A stretch of 16,737 nt of DNA, taken from Clostridiales bacterium (lineage in GTDB: Bacteria; Bacillota; Clostridia; Oscillospirales; UBA644). The notes beneath the pieces were generated by a model, which worked only from the letters and a program-made list of their open reading frames with translations, ran no database searches and was not told the origin of the DNA. Position 1 is the stretch's first letter; each line of letters begins with the position of its first letter. The position numbers and the translations under genes were made by a program. Positions 14,254 to 16,737 of this stretch are shown here, piece by piece. Location: NCBI GenBank assembly GCA_003343705.1, contig QAKR01000042.1, positions 1 through 16,737 of the forward strand. Reading direction: 5' to 3'.

Positions 14254-15957
14254 ATGACTCCTACAGAACAACAAAAGGCTATATTAGAATGTAGAGAAAA
14301 TCTTGTCGTCATTGCTGCTCCTGGATCTGGAAAAACATTTGTTTTATCCGAAAAAATAAAAAACGACATTAAGGAACTGCTCGATTATCAAGGAATTATC
14401 GCCATATCGTACACAAATAAAGCTTCTTTAGAACTAAAAAACAGAAGCCTAGCAAATGGCATTTCCCCTAAAAGTTCATTTTTTGGTACCATTGATAAGT
14501 TTTGTATTCAAGATATAATTATACCATTTGGAAGCCTAATGCAAGAGAAAAAGACTTTCGACAATCTCATAATTCGCTCAATGAACAATTCTGAGCGTTC
14601 TCAGCTAGGGCAAGTTGAAAAAAGAGAAAAAATAGAATATAACCATATGGATATAATATTGTCCTTATTAGAAGCAAATATTATATTAATAGAATGTATA
14701 GGAATATTAGCTAATTATATCTTTGATAACTCAAAAGCTTGTAGAAGTTACCTAAAATCGAGATACAAATATTTATATGTAGATGAATATCAAGATACTG
14801 GGATAGATCAACATTATTTATTTATTAAGTTAAAAAACATGGGTATAATAATGGCTGCTGTTGGGGATGTTAATCAGTCTATTTTTGAATTTTCCGGAAA
14901 GAAATCTTATTACCTAAAAAGAATACGACAAGACAAAACTTTTAGAAGTTTTATACTCAGTCAAAATCATCGTTCACATCAATCTATTGTAAATTACTCC
15001 AATAGGTTAATAGATTCTAAATGCACAATCACTGATATACCGGAAAAAGACAGGCGGGTATTTTATTTCATTAGTTTAGGAGATGAAAAACATATAGCAT
15101 CTTTTATTGATGAAAAAATAGCATCTATTATGAATGCATACAATATTGACAAATTCAATAAAATTGCTATACTTTTTAGGAACTCCAAAAATGCTCAATA
15201 TATCAGTCAAGAGTTAAATACTCCTCATAAAATAGTATCACCAACCAAATTAGATATGCAAATTAGTATTTGGGCATCTATCTTTGCATCCATATTACGT
15301 TTCATTTTTAATCCAACAAATCGTTTTATTGATATAGTAGAAACTTACTCTTCTTTCGATAGTTTAAGAAATACACAAAAAAGAAGTTTGCAAAAAAGCA
15401 ACATTGTTTTAAATGGAATTGTAGATCATGGAGAAATCTGCAATAAAGACTTATTTATAGAAACATCCATTAATATAGCTACTATCCTAATGCCTGAAGC
15501 ACACAATATTAATGATATAAATCTTTTGAAGGAAGTTGTTTTTGATTCCAAACAACTTGATAGCTATAGGTCTGAAGATTCTAATGAGATAAATTTAATG
15601 ACCCTTCATAAATCAAAAGGTTTAGAGTTTGATGCTGTAATACATGCTGATTTATATGAATGGGGATTACCTTCAAAAAAGGTGGAAAATAATAATTTTA
15701 AGGAACCTTTATATCCAAACTGGGAACAGGATTTGAATTTACACTATGTTGGCATTACAAGAGCAAAAAAAGTTTGTATCCTAATTCGTTCTGAAAAAAG
15801 GCATAAGTCAAATGGAGAATTAACAAATGCACAAGATTCAGAATTCATTCAACTACACAATGTTCATAATCTTAGGTTTAATCCTGTTAATGCTATCCCA
15901 TTTCCTACTCAGCGCTACATGAATGAAGTTAAAGAGAAAGAATTTCCAAGATCATAA
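14254..15957 (+). CDS. gajB: UvrD-like superfamily 1 helicase, GajB-like
   Basis: This 567-residue protein carries all SF1A helicase motifs: Q motif TPTEQQKAIL (2-11), Walker A AAPGSGKT (21-28), Ia ISYTNKA, II VDEYQDT (176-182), III VGDVNQSIFEFSG, IV LSQNHRSHQSI, V MTLHKSKGLEFDAV (about 449-462), and VI YVGITRAKK (about 497-505). It is shorter than housekeeping UvrD (about 720 residues) because the 1B and 2B insertions are small, as in GajB. The ATG follows the OLD stop after a single base, so the pair is translationally coupled. In Gabija, GajB is thought to sense DNA ends or single strands and stimulate GajA. The gene is strongly AT-rich. Confidence 0.87.
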   Translation: MTPTEQQKAILECRENLVVIAAPGSGKTFVLSEKIKNDIKELLDYQGIIAISYTNKASLELKNRSLANGISPKSSFFGTIDKFCIQDIIIPFGSLMQEKKTFDNLIIRSMNNSERSQLGQVEKREKIEYNHMDIILSLLEANIILIECIGILANYIFDNSKACRSYLKSRYKYLYVDEYQDTGIDQHYLFIKLKNMGIIMAAVGDVNQSIFEFSGKKSYYLKRIRQDKTFRSFILSQNHRSHQSIVNYSNRLIDSKCTITDIPEKDRRVFYFISLGDEKHIASFIDEKIASIMNAYNIDKFNKIAILFRNSKNAQYISQELNTPHKIVSPTKLDMQISIWASIFASILRFIFNPTNRFIDIVETYSSFDSLRNTQKRSLQKSNIVLNGIVDHGEICNKDLFIETSINIATILMPEAHNINDINLLKEVVFDSKQLDSYRSEDSNEINLMTLHKSKGLEFDAVIHADLYEWGLPSKKVENNNFKEPLYPNWEQDLNLHYVGITRAKKVCILIRSEKRHKSNGELTNAQDSEFIQLHNVHNLRFNPVNAIPFPTQRYMNEVKEKEFPRS

Positions 15958-15987
15958 ATTGAATAACAAAATAATTTATTATATTTG
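15958..15987 (+). promoter_or_regulatory. Promoter-like motif after the helicase gene
   Basis: ATTG (15958-15961) is followed after 18 bases by TATATTTG (15980-15987), a near match to the Bacteroidetes TTTG / TAnnTTTG pair. No rightward gene follows, only a hairpin-rich stretch and a terminator. The sequence TTATATTTGC also resembles the CTnDOT core-site consensus GTANNTTTGC. Confidence 0.4.
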
Positions 15988-16170
15988 CCCTTAGGAATCG
16001 TACCCAAGATACAAACTTGTGTTAAACGGTGCAAAGCTGTGAAAACCTTATTCAAGGGATTAACATCGTAGAAAAGATATAACTTATTGAAAAATAGTGT
16101 TATACAAACCGACTTTCGGTTGCTGGTGGCACCACTGAAAATCAAAGGGTTACTCATATGAGTAACCCTT
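15988..16170 (+). other. Hairpin-rich non-coding stretch, candidate small RNA or element right end
   Basis: Between the promoter-like motif and the palindromic terminator there is no gene. Small inverted repeats are present: CCTT-attc-AAGG (16046-16057), AACCGA-ctt-TCGGTT (16107-16121) and TGGT-ggc-ACCA (16124-16134). This could be a small RNA of about 180 nt. It could also be the right attachment region of the element, since the next gene looks chromosomal. No RNA family is recognised. Confidence 0.35.
16145..16170. terminator. 26-base perfect palindromic terminator
   Basis: Positions 16145-16170 are fully self-complementary around CAT|ATG, with three G-C pairs near the base of the stem, and are followed by a T-rich tract on the right. 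It lies 8 bases beyond the stop of the leftward transporter gene and can end transcription from both sides. Confidence 0.75.
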
Positions 16171-16178
16171 CTTTATTT

Positions 16179-16737
16179 TTACCTCTCTGCGATATAAACT
16201 CCACTAATAATGGCTAAAGCGCCAATACCAGAAGCTATCGTAATAGTTTCTGATAGAAAAATCGCAGAAGTTATCAAGGTGACCAGAGGGACAATGTAAA
16301 TATAATTGGCTGTTTTTGATGCTCCGAGGGCTCTGACTGCCGTATTCCACATGATATAACAAAGCATTGAGGCGATGACACCCAGAAATAATATATTTAA
16401 ATATACGACTGGCAGTTTCAATAACTCTAGTTTGATATTTAAAGGGTAGATCGCAAAATAGAAGAAAAGAGAAAGTATCCCATAAAAAAATACTTTTCGT
16501 GTAATAAACAAGGTGGGATAAGAACGACTCAAACGCTTTAGGATAAGACAGTAAAAAGCCCACATCGTAGCGGCAACTAAAGTGAGAAAATCACCAAGTG
16601 GATTTACTTTTAAAAGAACACTGCCGTTGAAAACAACTAATCCGACTCCAAATAAGGCAACTAAAGATCCATATAACAGTCCTTTCCTAAGAGATTCTTT
16701 ATAAAATAGGTGAGACAATACCGTTGTAATGATCGGT
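16179..16737 (-). CDS. EamA/DMT-family transporter, C-terminal part; 5' end outside window
   Basis: The frame is open to the right edge of the window, so this is the 3' part of a longer gene. The visible 186 or so residues contain about five hydrophobic segments, consistent with the second half of a ten-helix drug/metabolite transporter. Examples are LLYGSLVALFGVGLVVFNG, GDFLTLVAATMWAFYCLILK, and the last segments with IYIVPLVTLITSAIFLSETI and IASGIGALAIISGVYI. The block with the P-L-V-T-x-L-x-S-A-I-F-L-S-E pattern is typical of EamA repeats. Substrate unknown. It is probably chromosomal DNA to the right of the element, judged by its orientation, its own terminator and its ordinary family. 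Confidence 0.85.
   Translation of the reverse strand, partial: PIITTVLSHLFYKESLRKGLLYGSLVALFGVGLVVFNGSVLLKVNPLGDFLTLVAATMWAFYCLILKRLSRSYPTLFITRKVFFYGILSLFFYFAIYPLNIKLELLKLPVVYLNILFLGVIASMLCYIMWNTAVRALGASKTANYIYIVPLVTLITSAIFLSETITIASGIGALAIISGVYIAER

Larger units (their letters stand above)
1..15957. mobile_element. Integrated mobilizable element (NBU/IME-like), left end outside window
   Basis: The gene order is integrase, small helix-turn-helix genes, VirE-like ATPase, primase, oriT-like region, MobC, relaxase, then cargo. NBU-type mobilizable units of Bacteroides have a similar order (int, small excision genes, primase, oriT, mob). No type IV secretion genes are present, so transfer would need a helper conjugative element. 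An RteC-like gene fits with helpers of the CTnDOT type. The right limit is placed after the last cargo gene by inference: the next gene is a leftward EamA transporter that looks chromosomal. Base composition changes between backbone and cargo; one 60-base line at 2101 has 31 G/C and one at 14641 has 12. No direct-repeat ends were found. Confidence 0.7.

Noticed and set aside
16107..16134. A possible tRNA 3' end (hairpin followed by TGGTGGCACCA)
   Set aside because: The hairpin has a 3-base loop and no GTTC-type T loop, and no acceptor, D or anticodon arms can be drawn upstream. It could at most be a fragment left by integration, so no tRNA is called.
15915..16157. An 80-codon leftward frame spanning the end of the helicase gene and the hairpin region
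   Set aside because: It overlaps the helicase 3' end antisense and runs through the hairpins and into the terminator. No domain pattern supports it.
1..16737. CRISPR arrays, insertion sequences and rRNA or tRNA genes
   Set aside because: No repeat-spacer pattern, transposase or structural RNA gene was seen. The periodic arrays at 572-633 and 1284-1323 have no spacers of CRISPR length.

Overview
The window looks like part of an integrated mobilizable element of the Bacteroidales (Bacteroides, Phocaeicola or Parabacteroides). The reasons are a Bacteroidetes-type tyrosine recombinase, a MobC/BmgA-type mobilization pair, a VirE-like ATPase next to a TOPRIM primase, an RteC-like regulator, and repeated promoter octamers of the form TAnnTTTG, which is the Bacteroidetes -7 element. 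Shine-Dalgarno sequences are mostly absent, as is usual in this phylum.

Layout. Positions 1-495 hold the C-terminal catalytic part of the integrase; its 5' end lies outside the window. A perfect hairpin and a run of 8-bp repeats follow (504-633). Two overlapping leftward helix-turn-helix genes (635-1209) and one rightward gene of the same class (1525-1830) resemble the excision/regulatory genes beside int in NBU-type elements. Next are a VirE-like ATPase (1811-3043), a gene-free stretch packed with GCAGTAA heptamers (3055-3347) and a TOPRIM primase (3377-4378). This replication-like block is followed by a nested set of inverted repeats typical of an oriT (4400-4498), a MobC-like accessory protein, a relaxase and a membrane coiled-coil protein (4535-6531). 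A strong bidirectional terminator and a fourth helix-turn-helix gene (6582-6911) close the backbone.

Cargo. A leftward run of genes reads, in transcription order, Crp/Fnr-like regulator, cupin lipoprotein, AraC-family regulator and aldo/keto reductase (10763 to 7710), and then an RteC-like regulator that appears to be split by a frameshift (7653-7041). It resembles a small regulated detoxification or stress cassette, but no substrate can be read from the sequence. To the right, in much AT-richer DNA, lies a compact rightward operon: an AlbA_2 (Schlafen-type) protein with a GHKL-like ATPase domain, a class 2 OLD-family ATPase/TOPRIM nuclease, and a short UvrD-like helicase (11140-15957). The last two match the two-gene architecture of the Gabija anti-phage system (GajA, GajB). 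The AlbA_2 gene, 11 nt upstream, is a plausible regulator or third component.

Right edge. After the helicase come a promoter-like motif, several small hairpins and a 26-nt palindromic terminator (15958-16170), then the C-terminal part of a leftward EamA/DMT transporter that is probably chromosomal. The right boundary of the element is therefore likely to be near 15958-16178, but no attachment-site pair can be shown because the left end is missing.

The most interesting items are the AlbA_2-OLD-UvrD operon, the GCAGTAA iteron-like cluster between the ATPase and primase genes, the nested oriT-like fold, and two short periodic repeat arrays (8-bp period at 572-633, 10-bp period at 1284-1323) flanking the paired helix-turn-helix genes.
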